From positions 62,001-126,000 of the IMG/VR virus record IMGVR_UViG_3300028423_000356: 64,000 nucleotides of DNA; one strand, 5' to 3'. Positions 43,710 to 51,057 of the stretch are shown piece after piece; the stretch's first letter is position 1, and every line of letters starts with the position of its first letter. The DNA is from a virus. The notes below the pieces were generated by a model that worked only from the letters and a program-made list of their open reading frames with translations, had not been told where the DNA came from and did no database searches. The translations under genes and the position numbers were made by a program.

Positions 43710-43763
43710 TGATATATTAATTATTAAATACTATACTATAATTATAATTAAAGGAACAACATA

Positions 43764-45128
43764 ATGAATGTGAATATTGAGCAAATAATATTAAGAAATC
43801 TTTTACATGATGATAAGTTTATGAGAAGAGTTATACCTTTTATTGAACCTGATTATTTCGTTGGACCTGAAAAGTTATTATTTAAAGAGTTTGTGAAATA
43901 TGTGGTAAAATATGGTAAAAGACCTTCATCAGAGGCACTAAAAATAGTATTAGATAATTCCACCAACTTAAATGAAAATAGTTACGCAGAAGTGATGGAA
44001 ATACTTCCTAATATATTTTCAAAAGAATCTTGTGATGAAGATTGGTTAATGGAAACCACTGAAAAATGGTGTAGAGATAAGGCAATTTATAATGCAATTA
44101 TGGAATCGATTTCTATAATTGATGGTAAACACAAAACCTTAACAACCAACGCTCTACCAGATTTATTGTCAAAGGCAATTGGTGTAACTTTTGATAATAA
44201 TATCGGTCACGACTACATAGAAAATGTTGAAGAGAGATATGACTTTTATCATCAAGAACACGAAAGATTACCTTTTGATTTATCATTCTTCAATGATATA
44301 ACAAAGGGTGGTCTCGTGAATAAAAGTCTTAATATCGCTCTTGCTGGGACAGGTGTTGGTAAATCATTATTAATGTGTCATATGGCTGCATCAGCACTTT
44401 CTATGGGGAAAAATGTTTTATATATTACTATGGAAATGGCAGAAGAGAGAATTGCTGAACGTATAGATGCAAATTTACTTAACACACCTATTGACCAAAT
44501 ACCCAATTTATCTAAAGATGAATTGAAATCCAAAGTTAGTGGTGTGTCACATAAAACTAATGGTAAACTAATAATAAAAGAATATCCAACTGGTGCGGCA
44601 CATGCAGGACATTTTCGTGCCCTTTTAAATGAATTAAAACTTAAAAGGTCATTTGAAGCAGACATTATATTTGTTGATTATTTGAATATATGTGCTTCTT
44701 CAAGAATGAAAAGTATGGGTGGATCTATAAATTCATACACATACATCAAAGCAATTGCTGAAGAACTTAGGGGTTTAGCAGTTGAATTTAATGTTCCTTT
44801 ATTCTCTGCAACACAGACTACAAGAAATGGTTATAACAATTCAGATATTGGTTTAGAGGATACTTCAGAATCATTTGGATTACCCGCTACTGCTGATTTG
44901 ATGTTTGCTTTGATAAGTTCAGAAGAATTGGAATCAGAGAATAAGATTATGGTTAAACAGTTAAAGAATAGATATAATGATTTGAATTATAAGAAAAGAT
45001 TTGTTATTGGTGTAGACCGTTCAAGAATGAAACTATATGATGTTGATGATGAGACACAATTGGTGGAAACATCACCTGTTTTTGATAACAGTAAATCACA
45101 CGAAAAGTTTCAAGATTTTAAAGTTTAA
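43764..45128 (+). CDS. 41: Replicative DNA helicase (gp41, DnaB-like)
   Basis: This 454-residue hexameric helicase has a DnaB-type N-terminal domain and a RecA-like core: Walker A AGTGVGKSLLM near residue 194, NVLYITMEMAEERIAERIDA, Walker B IIFVDYLNI and FSATQTTRNGYNNSDIG. It matches T4 gp41 (475). The upstream region has a TATAAT-like element (43737) without a clear -35. Confidence 0.95.
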   Translation: MNVNIEQIILRNLLHDDKFMRRVIPFIEPDYFVGPEKLLFKEFVKYVVKYGKRPSSEALKIVLDNSTNLNENSYAEVMEILPNIFSKESCDEDWLMETTEKWCRDKAIYNAIMESISIIDGKHKTLTTNALPDLLSKAIGVTFDNNIGHDYIENVEERYDFYHQEHERLPFDLSFFNDITKGGLVNKSLNIALAGTGVGKSLLMCHMAASALSMGKNVLYITMEMAEERIAERIDANLLNTPIDQIPNLSKDELKSKVSGVSHKTNGKLIIKEYPTGAAHAGHFRALLNELKLKRSFEADIIFVDYLNICASSRMKSMGGSINSYTYIKAIAEELRGLAVEFNVPLFSATQTTRNGYNNSDIGLEDTSESFGLPATADLMFALISSEELESENKIMVKQLKNRYNDLNYKKRFVIGVDRSRMKLYDVDDETQLVETSPVFDNSKSHEKFQDFKV

Positions 45129-45142
45129 TAATGGAAGTTAAA

Positions 45143-46306
45143 ATGAATAAAAGTATTAAATACATTGAGTTGTTTGCTGGTTGTGGTGGTTTTAGAGTTG
45201 GTTTAGAGAGAGCATCGAATCTATTTGATTCTGTGTGGTCTAATCAATGGGAACCAAATAAGAAAAAACAATTCGTTTGGGAATGCTATGAAAACAATTA
45301 TGGTGAAGGTATCTGTGTTAACGAAGATATTCACAATGTGTCTTCTAATAATATCCCTGACTTTGACCTATTGACCGCTGGTTTTCCTTGTCAGGATTAT
45401 TCAGTTGCCAAATCATTAAAGTATTCTGGTGGTATCGAAGGTAAGAAGGGTGTTTTGTGGTGGCAGATTGATAGAATTATTAAAGATAAGAAACCGAAGT
45501 ATGTATTACTTGAAAATGTTGATAGGTTGATTAAATCACCAGCAAATCAACGTGGACGAGATTTTTCTATTATTCTTAGTTGTCTTATGAATTCTGGATA
45601 CTCTGTTGAGTGGAAAATTATTAATGCTGCGAATTACGGTATGCCTCAAAAGCGTAAAAGGTTATTCATCTTCGCAAGAAAGGATAATAAACAAAATAAA
45701 ATTCTTAAAGACACCTTTCCTCACGAAGAGTTAAATAACATCACCTTTGAAATTGGTAATGATATTTTAGAATTATCAGAAAATTTCGTTATTAATAAAA
45801 ACAAACAATTTTTTGAATATGGTAGTGCAAGTAATTTCAATATTACTACAAGTAAAGTAAATGATACTTATGATGGTGATTATACTTTACTTGGTGATAT
45901 AGTTGAGGATATTGATAATGTTGATGATACATTTTTTATCAATAATCTCGAAAAGTGGCAAGAGTTGAAAGGTGGTAGAAAGATTAATAGAGTATCAAAG
46001 AGTGGTCACGCATATGTTTATAGTGAGGGTAAAATGTCCTTTCCTGATAGTTTAGAAAAACCTGGAAGAACTATTATTACGGGAGAGGGTGGTAAATCAC
46101 CATCAAGATTTAAGCATGTAATTGAACAGAATAACATACTAAGGCGTTTAACTCCCGTTGAATTGGAAAGACTTCAAATGTTTCCTGATAATCACACAGA
46201 GGGTTTTACTGACACACAAAGAGCATTTATGATGGGTAATGCTTTAGTTACAGGTGTTGTTGAAAAAATTGGTGTAGAATTAATTAAACAAGAAAATAAT
46301 TATTAA
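45143..46306 (+). CDS. DNA (cytosine-5) methyltransferase
   Basis: This 387-residue protein has all key C5-methylase motifs: motif I IELFAGCGGFRVGL, motif IV TAGFPCQDYSVA with the catalytic Cys, motif VI LLENVDRLIKSP, motif VIII GMPQKRKRLFIFA and motif X FMMGNALVTGVVEKIG. The variable target-recognition region is about residues 210-310. The ATG at 45143 follows a GGAAG site; an upstream ATG at 45131 is possible. It is the third DNA methylase in the window, with no partner restriction gene visible. Confidence 0.93.
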   Translation: MNKSIKYIELFAGCGGFRVGLERASNLFDSVWSNQWEPNKKKQFVWECYENNYGEGICVNEDIHNVSSNNIPDFDLLTAGFPCQDYSVAKSLKYSGGIEGKKGVLWWQIDRIIKDKKPKYVLLENVDRLIKSPANQRGRDFSIILSCLMNSGYSVEWKIINAANYGMPQKRKRLFIFARKDNKQNKILKDTFPHEELNNITFEIGNDILELSENFVINKNKQFFEYGSASNFNITTSKVNDTYDGDYTLLGDIVEDIDNVDDTFFINNLEKWQELKGGRKINRVSKSGHAYVYSEGKMSFPDSLEKPGRTIITGEGGKSPSRFKHVIEQNNILRRLTPVELERLQMFPDNHTEGFTDTQRAFMMGNALVTGVVEKIGVELIKQENNY

Positions 46307-46317
46307 GGAGATATGTT

Positions 46318-46491
46318 ATGAATGATAAAATTGAGACAGATGCGTTCATTTTGAATGTTGATAAGAATGAAGATGGGTTAAACATTATAATACCCCCAAA
46401 AATAGAAAAACTGTTGGGAATAAAAGAAAATGATAAACTACTCTTTGTTAAAAATGATAATAGTTGGTGTTTTTATATAAAGGAAGACTAG
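46318..46491 (+). CDS. AbrB/SpoVT-like small DNA-binding protein
   Basis: This 57-residue reading frame has an AAGGAG site and starts 12 bases after the methylase. The middle reads LNIIIPPKIEKLLGIKENDK, then LLFVKNDN, matching the swapped-hairpin AbrB pattern (itIP.ei...LgikeGDkl.f). Such domains bind DNA as dimers and often act as repressors or antitoxins. Here it may regulate the methylase unit. The call rests on pattern only. Confidence 0.6.
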   Translation: MNDKIETDAFILNVDKNEDGLNIIIPPKIEKLLGIKENDKLLFVKNDNSWCFYIKED

Positions 46492-46506
46492 AGTTAAATT
46501 GTTATA

Positions 46507-46591
46507 CATATCCTTTTTGTGATTATTTGAATTTATAAATAATTACAGTGATTTATATATGATAATTAACCAATCACAAAAAAGGACATAT
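46507..46591 (+). promoter_or_regulatory. RBS-hiding inverted repeat with a late promoter in its loop
   Basis: CATATCCTTTTTGTGATT (46507-46524) pairs with AATCACAAAAAAGGACATAT (46572-46591), with one bulged A. The right arm contains the AAGGA ribosome-binding site of the next gene. TATAAATA at 46534-46541 lies in the loop, so a late transcript starting about 46549 lacks the left arm. Read-through RNA would hide the site, while late RNA would leave it free. Confidence 0.65.
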
Positions 46592-46593
46592 AT

Positions 46594-46818
46594 ATGTTTA
46601 CTGTAGAAATGGATGAAGAAAAAACAGTAATTGTGGTCCTAGATAATGAGGGTAATCATCCCGAATCTTGGATATATATTTACGACGATGTAGTATATAT
46701 CAGACAATATGATGAAGACATTGAAGAAGTGAATATAATAACACTTTCACCAGAGCAGTTTTATGGTCTGATGAAAGCGATGAAAAAAAATCCTGGTGTT
46801 TATAACATACGAGATTGA
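46594..46818 (+). CDS. Small acidic protein under a predicted early/late translation switch
   Basis: This 74-residue protein (VEMDEEKTVIVVLDNEGNHP, then SWIYIYDDVVYIRQYD) is beta-rich with an acidic first half and a short helical end (EQFYGLMKAMKKNP). It is unrecognised. Its expression is predicted to be late only because of the inverted repeat described upstream. Confidence 0.62.
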   Translation: MFTVEMDEEKTVIVVLDNEGNHPESWIYIYDDVVYIRQYDEDIEEVNIITLSPEQFYGLMKAMKKNPGVYNIRD

Positions 46819-46868
46819 AATAATTGGAATAATTATGATACTGTTAGATAATAAAAATATAATAAAAA

Positions 46869-46890
46869 CTGTTATACATAAATTTAACAG
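46869..46890 (+). terminator. Weak hairpin after 46594 gene
   Basis: ACTGTTA and TAACAGT form a 7-bp stem around a 10-base AT-rich loop and are followed by AAAATTTTG. It could terminate the plus-strand unit. Confidence 0.4.
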
Positions 46891-46916
46891 TAAAATTTTG
46901 TATACTTAATAGATAA

Positions 46917-46962
46917 GACTAACACCTCTGCACTCGAATTCATTCTTTAACATGTGTTAGTC
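46917..46962. terminator. Inverted repeat between convergent genes
   Basis: GACTAACAC (46917-46925) and GTGTTAGTC (46954-46962) are a perfect 9-bp pair with a 28-base loop. The right arm overlaps the stop codon of the minus-strand gene. It may be a bidirectional terminator. Confidence 0.5.
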
Positions 46963-47257
46963 ATTTATTTTTATTATTCATATATGCTTTAGCACCAAAA
47001 AAGAAACCAACAATAGATGCTAATGCTAAAAATAAAGTTCCACTCATAGAAGACACTATTACAAGTCTTGACTCATCTATAAAGGGTAGAACAGGTAATA
47101 TTGCATACCCTATCATTGATAATAAAGACACCCAAGCCATTTTTTCTTGGGAATCAGATTTTCCATCCTTGTTTTGAATGTCGAGCATTTTTTCTTTTTT
47201 AATTAATTCATCTTCTGTGATTTTACCATCACCATCTAAATCAAAATCATTTTTCAT
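46961..47257 (-). CDS. EF-hand-like membrane protein, possible holin
   Basis: This 98-residue protein starts MKNDFDLDGDGKITEDEL, a canonical EF-hand calcium loop (D-x-D-G-D-G-x-I-x-x-x-E). Two hydrophobic helices follow (about residues 42-58 and 66-87) and a basic tail. Holins are often this size with two helices, and its orientation with the nuclease gene sets it apart from other genes. A GAGG site precedes the chosen start. Calcium binding and holin function are both inferences. Confidence 0.6.
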   Translation of the reverse strand: MKNDFDLDGDGKITEDELIKKEKMLDIQNKDGKSDSQEKMAWVSLLSMIGYAILPVLPFIDESRLVIVSSMSGTLFLALASIVGFFFGAKAYMNNKNK

Positions 47258-47693
47258 TTTTACTTGCCTCATTAACCTTTGTTGAATCAACTTTTTCTTC
47301 CATCATAAGAGTATTTCTATTCATCATATGTTTAAGTCTTATTTCATCTTTGTCTTTACCAATGTATTTCACTGCATATGATTCTTGAACTAAAATTTCA
47401 CAAATATTATTACCATCTTCTGTGAAAGGTTCCCCCAATATTCTTCCAAATTTTCCCATTTCATCTTTATGTGTTCTTATAATACAATCTTTTTTTATAA
47501 GTTCAGATAATCTCTCTTTAGCAGCAATACCAAAAATCTTTTCAACTTTATCAGATGTTCTTGATTCTGGTGTGTCTATACCATATAATCTTATCTGTTG
47601 TTTTTTCCAAACTATGCCAAATCCTAAATGTAAATCACCTTCTATAGTATCACCATCAATAATTCTAATATTTTTTAATTTATACTCATACAT
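47247..47693 (-). CDS. Staphylococcal-nuclease-like (SNase) protein
   Basis: This 148-residue protein has the thermonuclease fold: NIRIIDGDTIEGDLHLGFGI near residue 8, QIRLYGIDTPESRT near residue 33 (active-site Arg and Glu), and KDEMGKFGRILGEPF near residue 76 (second Arg region). It has no signal peptide, so it would act in the cytoplasm. It could degrade host DNA or RNA. It overlaps the EF-hand gene by about 11 bases and lies on the minus strand. Confidence 0.83.
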   Translation of the reverse strand: MYEYKLKNIRIIDGDTIEGDLHLGFGIVWKKQQIRLYGIDTPESRTSDKVEKIFGIAAKERLSELIKKDCIIRTHKDEMGKFGRILGEPFTEDGNNICEILVQESYAVKYIGKDKDEIRLKHMMNRNTLMMEEKVDSTKVNEASKNEK

Positions 47694-47718
47694 TTTCTTA
47701 CTTTCTTCTGAATTTCTA

Positions 47719-47747
47719 TTGACATTATCAATTGTTTATACTATATA
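47719..47747 (+). promoter_or_regulatory. Sigma70-type promoter
   Basis: TTGACA at 47719-47724 and TATATA at 47742-47747 have a 17-base spacer, 26 bases before the next start. Confidence 0.82.
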
Positions 47748-47772
47748 TTATAATAAGATATTAGAGGTATTT

Positions 47773-48384
47773 ATGGAAGATAAAGATGTATGGAAAAAAT
47801 ATCCTGATTCACATAGATGGTTTAATAAACTTTATATATCTGAATTAATGGGATATGAGTGTGGACCTTGTGGAGTTGCTCCAGAAAGGTCAGATTACTA
47901 CATCGTTAGACCCATTTATAACCTTTCAGGTATGAGTGCTGGTGCTTCAAAAATGTTTATATCATCTGGTGATATGACAAAGGTTCAACCTGGTTATTTT
48001 TGGTGTGAGTGGTTTGAGGGTAAACATTATTCTGTTACATATGAATTGAATAATGGTGAATATAAAGTAAAAAGTTGTTGGGTTGGAGAGAAAAAAGATT
48101 TGAAGTTTTTAAAATGGATTAGAAGTGATTATTCACCTACATTCCCAAGTGATATAAAAATTGAATATCCAATAGTTAACATTGAATTTATAGGTGATAA
48201 TTTGATTGAAATACATTTAAGAGACACACCTGACCCAGATTATGATGAAATAATTCCTATATGGGAAAATGATTCAACTTCAAAAATGAGTTATTATGAG
48301 TTAATGGGATATAAATTCATAAAAAGTTATGATAATGCTGATGGTTTTATTAAAACAGCGAGAAAAGGATTTATGGTAAAATGA
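47773..48384 (+). CDS. Conserved phage protein of unknown function
   Basis: This 203-residue protein reads YPDSHRWFNKLYISELMGYE, then CGPCGVAP, YYIVRPIYNLSGMSAGAS and PGYFWCEWFEGKHYS. This Trp/Cys/Gly-rich pattern recurs in large phages of aquatic bacteria, but no function is known to me. An open frame extends far upstream over the antisense SNase gene; the ATG at 47773 just after the promoter is the real start. Confidence 0.7.
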   Translation: MEDKDVWKKYPDSHRWFNKLYISELMGYECGPCGVAPERSDYYIVRPIYNLSGMSAGASKMFISSGDMTKVQPGYFWCEWFEGKHYSVTYELNNGEYKVKSCWVGEKKDLKFLKWIRSDYSPTFPSDIKIEYPIVNIEFIGDNLIEIHLRDTPDPDYDEIIPIWENDSTSKMSYYELMGYKFIKSYDNADGFIKTARKGFMVK

Positions 48385-48396
48385 AATTGTTTTTAC

Positions 48397-48404
48397 TATA
48401 AATA
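48397..48404 (+). promoter_or_regulatory. T4-type late promoter for the tmRNA
   Basis: TATAAATA lies about 15-20 bases before the first structured part of the tmRNA gene. Confidence 0.6.
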
Positions 48405-48410
48405 TAATTG

Positions 48411-48747
48411 TTAACGTTGAAACAACGTGGACACATTCTGGACCTGGGGGCGGTACCCAGCGACTCCACCATAGATACATTGTCTTGAACTAGAAGTGGC
48501 AAAAGCAACGAAAAAACTAAGTTACCCAGACTACTGGGTTACATGGGGGAGGATCCCATAGACAGTGTATCTTTGATGGGGTCGAAATAGGATCGACAGG
48601 TGTGAAAGTGAAGTGGAGTTAACCGTGGTGACTTACGATATTCGGTCAAACTTTATAACTGCAAACACAAACGCAGCGCCAGAAATGGCATTTGCTGCCT
48701 AATTAGGTAAGCAGGGCGGGTACTGCCTGGTAACAGAAGTGCCTTTT
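48411..48747 (+). ncRNA. ssrA: Circularly permuted (two-piece) tmRNA
   Basis: The acceptor piece comes first: a T-arm-like CTGGG/CCCAG hairpin (GGCGGTA loop), then CGACTCC and ACCA ending at 48471. The coding piece starts at 48578 with GGGGTCG, which pairs with CGACTCC to give a 7-bp acceptor stem. The tag frame at 48661-48702 reads ANTNAAPEMAFAA and stop, ending in the hydrophobic-AA form of degradation tags. Between the pieces, an intervening segment is closed by a 13-bp stem (AGATACATTGTCT/AGACAGTGTATCT). Permuted tmRNAs are typical of alphaproteobacteria and also occur in some cyanobacteria. The outer ends (about 48411 and 48747) are approximate. Confidence 0.88.
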
Positions 48748-48755
48748 TATAAATA
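48748..48755 (+). promoter_or_regulatory. T4-type late promoter before the envelope cassette
   Basis: TATAAATA lies 76 bases upstream of the first envelope gene, immediately after the tmRNA 3' region. Confidence 0.6.
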
Positions 48756-48831
48756 GATTTATATAGAATCTGATAATTTATTTTAGATACGTCTTCTTTG
48801 GGTTTACAGATTCAAAACTAAGGAGATACTA

Positions 48832-49485
48832 ATGTTTAAATTCTTATTAATATCATTTTTTCTTATTTTACCTATTTCTGTTAATGCTGGAGAAATAGAG
48901 GTTAGAGGAGATTATATACTCTTCGAAGGTCAATTTAAAAAAGGTTCAGCACTTGCTTTAATGATGAAAATAGATGAAACAGGAATAAAAAAGGTTCACT
49001 TAAATTCACCTGGTGGTTTATCTAATGAAGGTTATTTGATGGGAAATGGTTTTAGAAATAAAAATATAACCGTTGTGGTTAAAGAAAATCACTCTTGTAT
49101 ATCAGCTTGTGCAATCGCATTTCTTGGTTCTAAAAATCAAAAATTGGAAGGACTAATTGCATTTCACGTTGCTCATATACCCAAACAATTCCAGAAAAAG
49201 GTAAATCCAAGTGACGCACTAAAAAATGGTCAAATGATTGGAACTATGACAACGGAGTATTTTTATAGAATGGGTTACAATTTACAATTACAATATTTTA
49301 TAACACATTTTACAACAGCAGACACATTTTTGGTGTTTAAAAATTTAGAAGAACTACATACATTTAAATTTAATGAAGATAAACCATATAACATATTCAA
49401 CGAATATAGTAATAAATGGATGGCAGAAAGAATATCGGGTTTAATGAGATTGAATTTTTTAAAGAAAATTGAAGGAGATATATAA
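48832..49485 (+). CDS. Periplasmic ClpP/crotonase-like protease
   Basis: This 217-residue protein has a signal peptide (MFKFLLISFFLILPISVNAG, cleavage near residue 19). Its ClpP-like fold is indicated by VHLNSPGGLSNEGYLM near residue 55 (oxyanion region), CISACAIAFLG with a candidate nucleophile Ser91, and IAFHVAH with a candidate catalytic His112 or 115. It resembles predicted periplasmic proteins of the COG3904 type. It is exported, unlike the cytoplasmic ClpP at 52095. It leads a five-gene envelope cassette; its stop overlaps the next start. Confidence 0.78.
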   Translation: MFKFLLISFFLILPISVNAGEIEVRGDYILFEGQFKKGSALALMMKIDETGIKKVHLNSPGGLSNEGYLMGNGFRNKNITVVVKENHSCISACAIAFLGSKNQKLEGLIAFHVAHIPKQFQKKVNPSDALKNGQMIGTMTTEYFYRMGYNLQLQYFITHFTTADTFLVFKNLEELHTFKFNEDKPYNIFNEYSNKWMAERISGLMRLNFLKKIEGDI

Positions 49486-49955
49486 TGATATTTTGGAAGT
49501 GGTGGACTATTAATGTTTTATTTACAGTAGGGTTTGTATTTTCAGAATATAAATTCAATTCAATTTCTTATCTAATAGAAAATGACATTAGTTATCTTAG
49601 TTTAGTTATAATAACTATATTTGTCATAACAAACATTCAAATAGGTATAAAATGTTATAACTTACAATTCAATAATCAATATTTATATGAAGAAGATTTA
49701 AATCCTAATTGGTTCAATTCTGATTTAGTTATGAGTATTGGTATGGTTGGAACTCTCTTGGGTTTTATATTAGTTCTTAACTCTGCATTTACAGATATGA
49801 ATCCTGAAAATACTGATAAGATGAAAGAAATTATTGCACAGGTTGCACAAGGTATGGGTGTTGCAATATTAACAACATTAACTGGATTGATTTCTTCTAT
49901 TATTTTAAAGTTTAATTTGGTTATGTTGGAGAAAGAAAATGCAAAAAAGATATAA
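49485..49955 (+). CDS. MotA/TolQ/ExbB-like proton channel subunit
   Basis: This 156-residue protein has three to four membrane segments, about residues 5-20, 36-56, 82-100 and 120-143. The last two form the family signature: SIGMVGTLLGFILVL and GVAILTTLTGLISSIIL, with the Thr pair that lines the ion path in TolQ/ExbB. The extra N-terminal domain of host TolQ is missing, so it is a minimal form. The following ExbD-like gene makes a stator pair likely. Confidence 0.75.
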   Translation: MIFWKWWTINVLFTVGFVFSEYKFNSISYLIENDISYLSLVIITIFVITNIQIGIKCYNLQFNNQYLYEEDLNPNWFNSDLVMSIGMVGTLLGFILVLNSAFTDMNPENTDKMKEIIAQVAQGMGVAILTTLTGLISSIILKFNLVMLEKENAKKI

Positions 49956-50571
49956 CTCAAATCAAACATTTATGGATTTCATTCAAATAGTTGGTTTGGG
50001 ATTTATTGTATTGTTTTTAATCGCCTTTATGTTAATAAATCCCGTAGCAAAACAAGGTAAAATTGATCCAGTAACACAAATAATGATAAATGCGACTTGG
50101 GATGAGAATGTTAATAAAGATATAGATTTGTGGGTTAGGGGTCCAGATGGTAGAACTATTGGTTTCAATAGAAAAGATGGTGAGTTTATAGTTCTGGACC
50201 GTGATGATTTGGGTAAAAACAATGATACTTATGAAGTTAATGGTGAACAGAAAGTGGTAAAAAGAAACATTGAAACTACAACTATTAATGCAATTGTTCC
50301 TGGAGAATATGTTATTAATATACACTATTTTGGATCTGGTTTCACATTAAAAAAGGATGGTTCTAGAGAAAAAGATGAATCACCAGAAAAGGTTAAAATA
50401 GATATTATTGATATACATCCATTTAAAATTGTTTTATCCAGAGAAGTTACAGTTTCATATAGACAAGAAGTTACTGTTGCAACATTCATAGTAAATGAAG
50501 AAGGTAACATAGAAGACTTGAGAACGGATGTTAATATTAAAATATATAGAGCAGACGGTAGCAGACACTAG
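49939..50571 (+). CDS. ExbD/TolR/MotB-like protein fused to a periplasmic DUF2135-like domain
   Basis: This 210-residue protein has one N-terminal membrane helix (residues 11-34, FMDFIQIVGLGFIVLFLIAF) with Asp13 at the place of the ion-carrying Asp of ExbD, TolR and MotB. The periplasmic part starts ATWDENVNKDIDLWV, PDGRTIGFNRKDGEF, LDRDDLG, then PGEYVINIHYFG, a beta-sandwich pattern like DUF2135. No OmpA-type peptidoglycan-binding domain is seen, so it is neither a standard MotB nor a Zorya ZorB. It overlaps the channel gene by 17 bases. Confidence 0.72.
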   Translation: MQKRYNSNQTFMDFIQIVGLGFIVLFLIAFMLINPVAKQGKIDPVTQIMINATWDENVNKDIDLWVRGPDGRTIGFNRKDGEFIVLDRDDLGKNNDTYEVNGEQKVVKRNIETTTINAIVPGEYVINIHYFGSGFTLKKDGSREKDESPEKVKIDIIDIHPFKIVLSREVTVSYRQEVTVATFIVNEEGNIEDLRTDVNIKIYRADGSRH

Positions 50572-50582
50572 GAGAAAAAGAA

Positions 50583-51035
50583 ATGATGTATCAATTGTTA
50601 TTTATATTGTTTTTAACGATTATAACTCTCATCACCATATCAATTATAATATATAAATCAAATGTCAATTTCATATATAAATTGGTTACCTTACCTTTAC
50701 TAATATTATTATTTTTAAATATTGCAGTATACACTTATGAAAATATGGGAAGACCTTTGAATAAATTTCCTGATTCGGAATTTGATTTATACCATTTTGA
50801 GATAGTTAATGGTGGAGAAAATGTTATAATATGGGTTGATGATGATGGTTCAAGATTGTATAAAATACCATATAACAGAGAACAAGTTAAAAAGTTAAAA
50901 GAAGCAATGGAAAAAAAGAATCAACAAGAAGGTATAAGGGTTAAAGGTAAATTTAAAACAAATGATAAAAATGGCAGTAATTCCTTTGAATATGAAACAA
51001 CATTTAAAGAAGAAGGATACAATGCTGTAAAATAA
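50583..51035 (+). CDS. Two-pass membrane protein of the envelope cassette
   Basis: This 150-residue protein has two hydrophobic helices (about residues 2-23 and 30-51) followed by a 100-residue soluble domain (YHFEIVNGGENVIIWVDDDG, then YKIPYNREQVKKLKE). It is unrecognised. It lies between the stator pair and the SbmA-like gene and is probably part of the same complex or process. AGGAG precedes it. Confidence 0.6.
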   Translation: MMYQLLFILFLTIITLITISIIIYKSNVNFIYKLVTLPLLILLFLNIAVYTYENMGRPLNKFPDSEFDLYHFEIVNGGENVIIWVDDDGSRLYKIPYNREQVKKLKEAMEKKNQQEGIRVKGKFKTNDKNGSNSFEYETTFKEEGYNAVK

Positions 51036-51057
51036 TATTAAGTGAGAAAGGTATATT

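Noticed and set aside
43714-43742. Sigma70 promoter before gp41
   Set aside because: A TATAAT-like -10 exists at 43737 but the sequence 17 bases upstream (ATATTA) does not resemble a -35, so it is not listed as a promoter.
47422-47772. N-terminal extension of the 47773 protein
   Set aside because: It is antisense to the SNase gene and lies upstream of a consensus promoter; the ATG at 47773 is correctly placed.
49485-51035. Zorya-type anti-phage defence pair (ZorA/ZorB)
   Set aside because: The ExbB-like protein is too short for ZorA and the partner lacks an OmpA-type domain; no helicase or nuclease gene of that system is adjacent.
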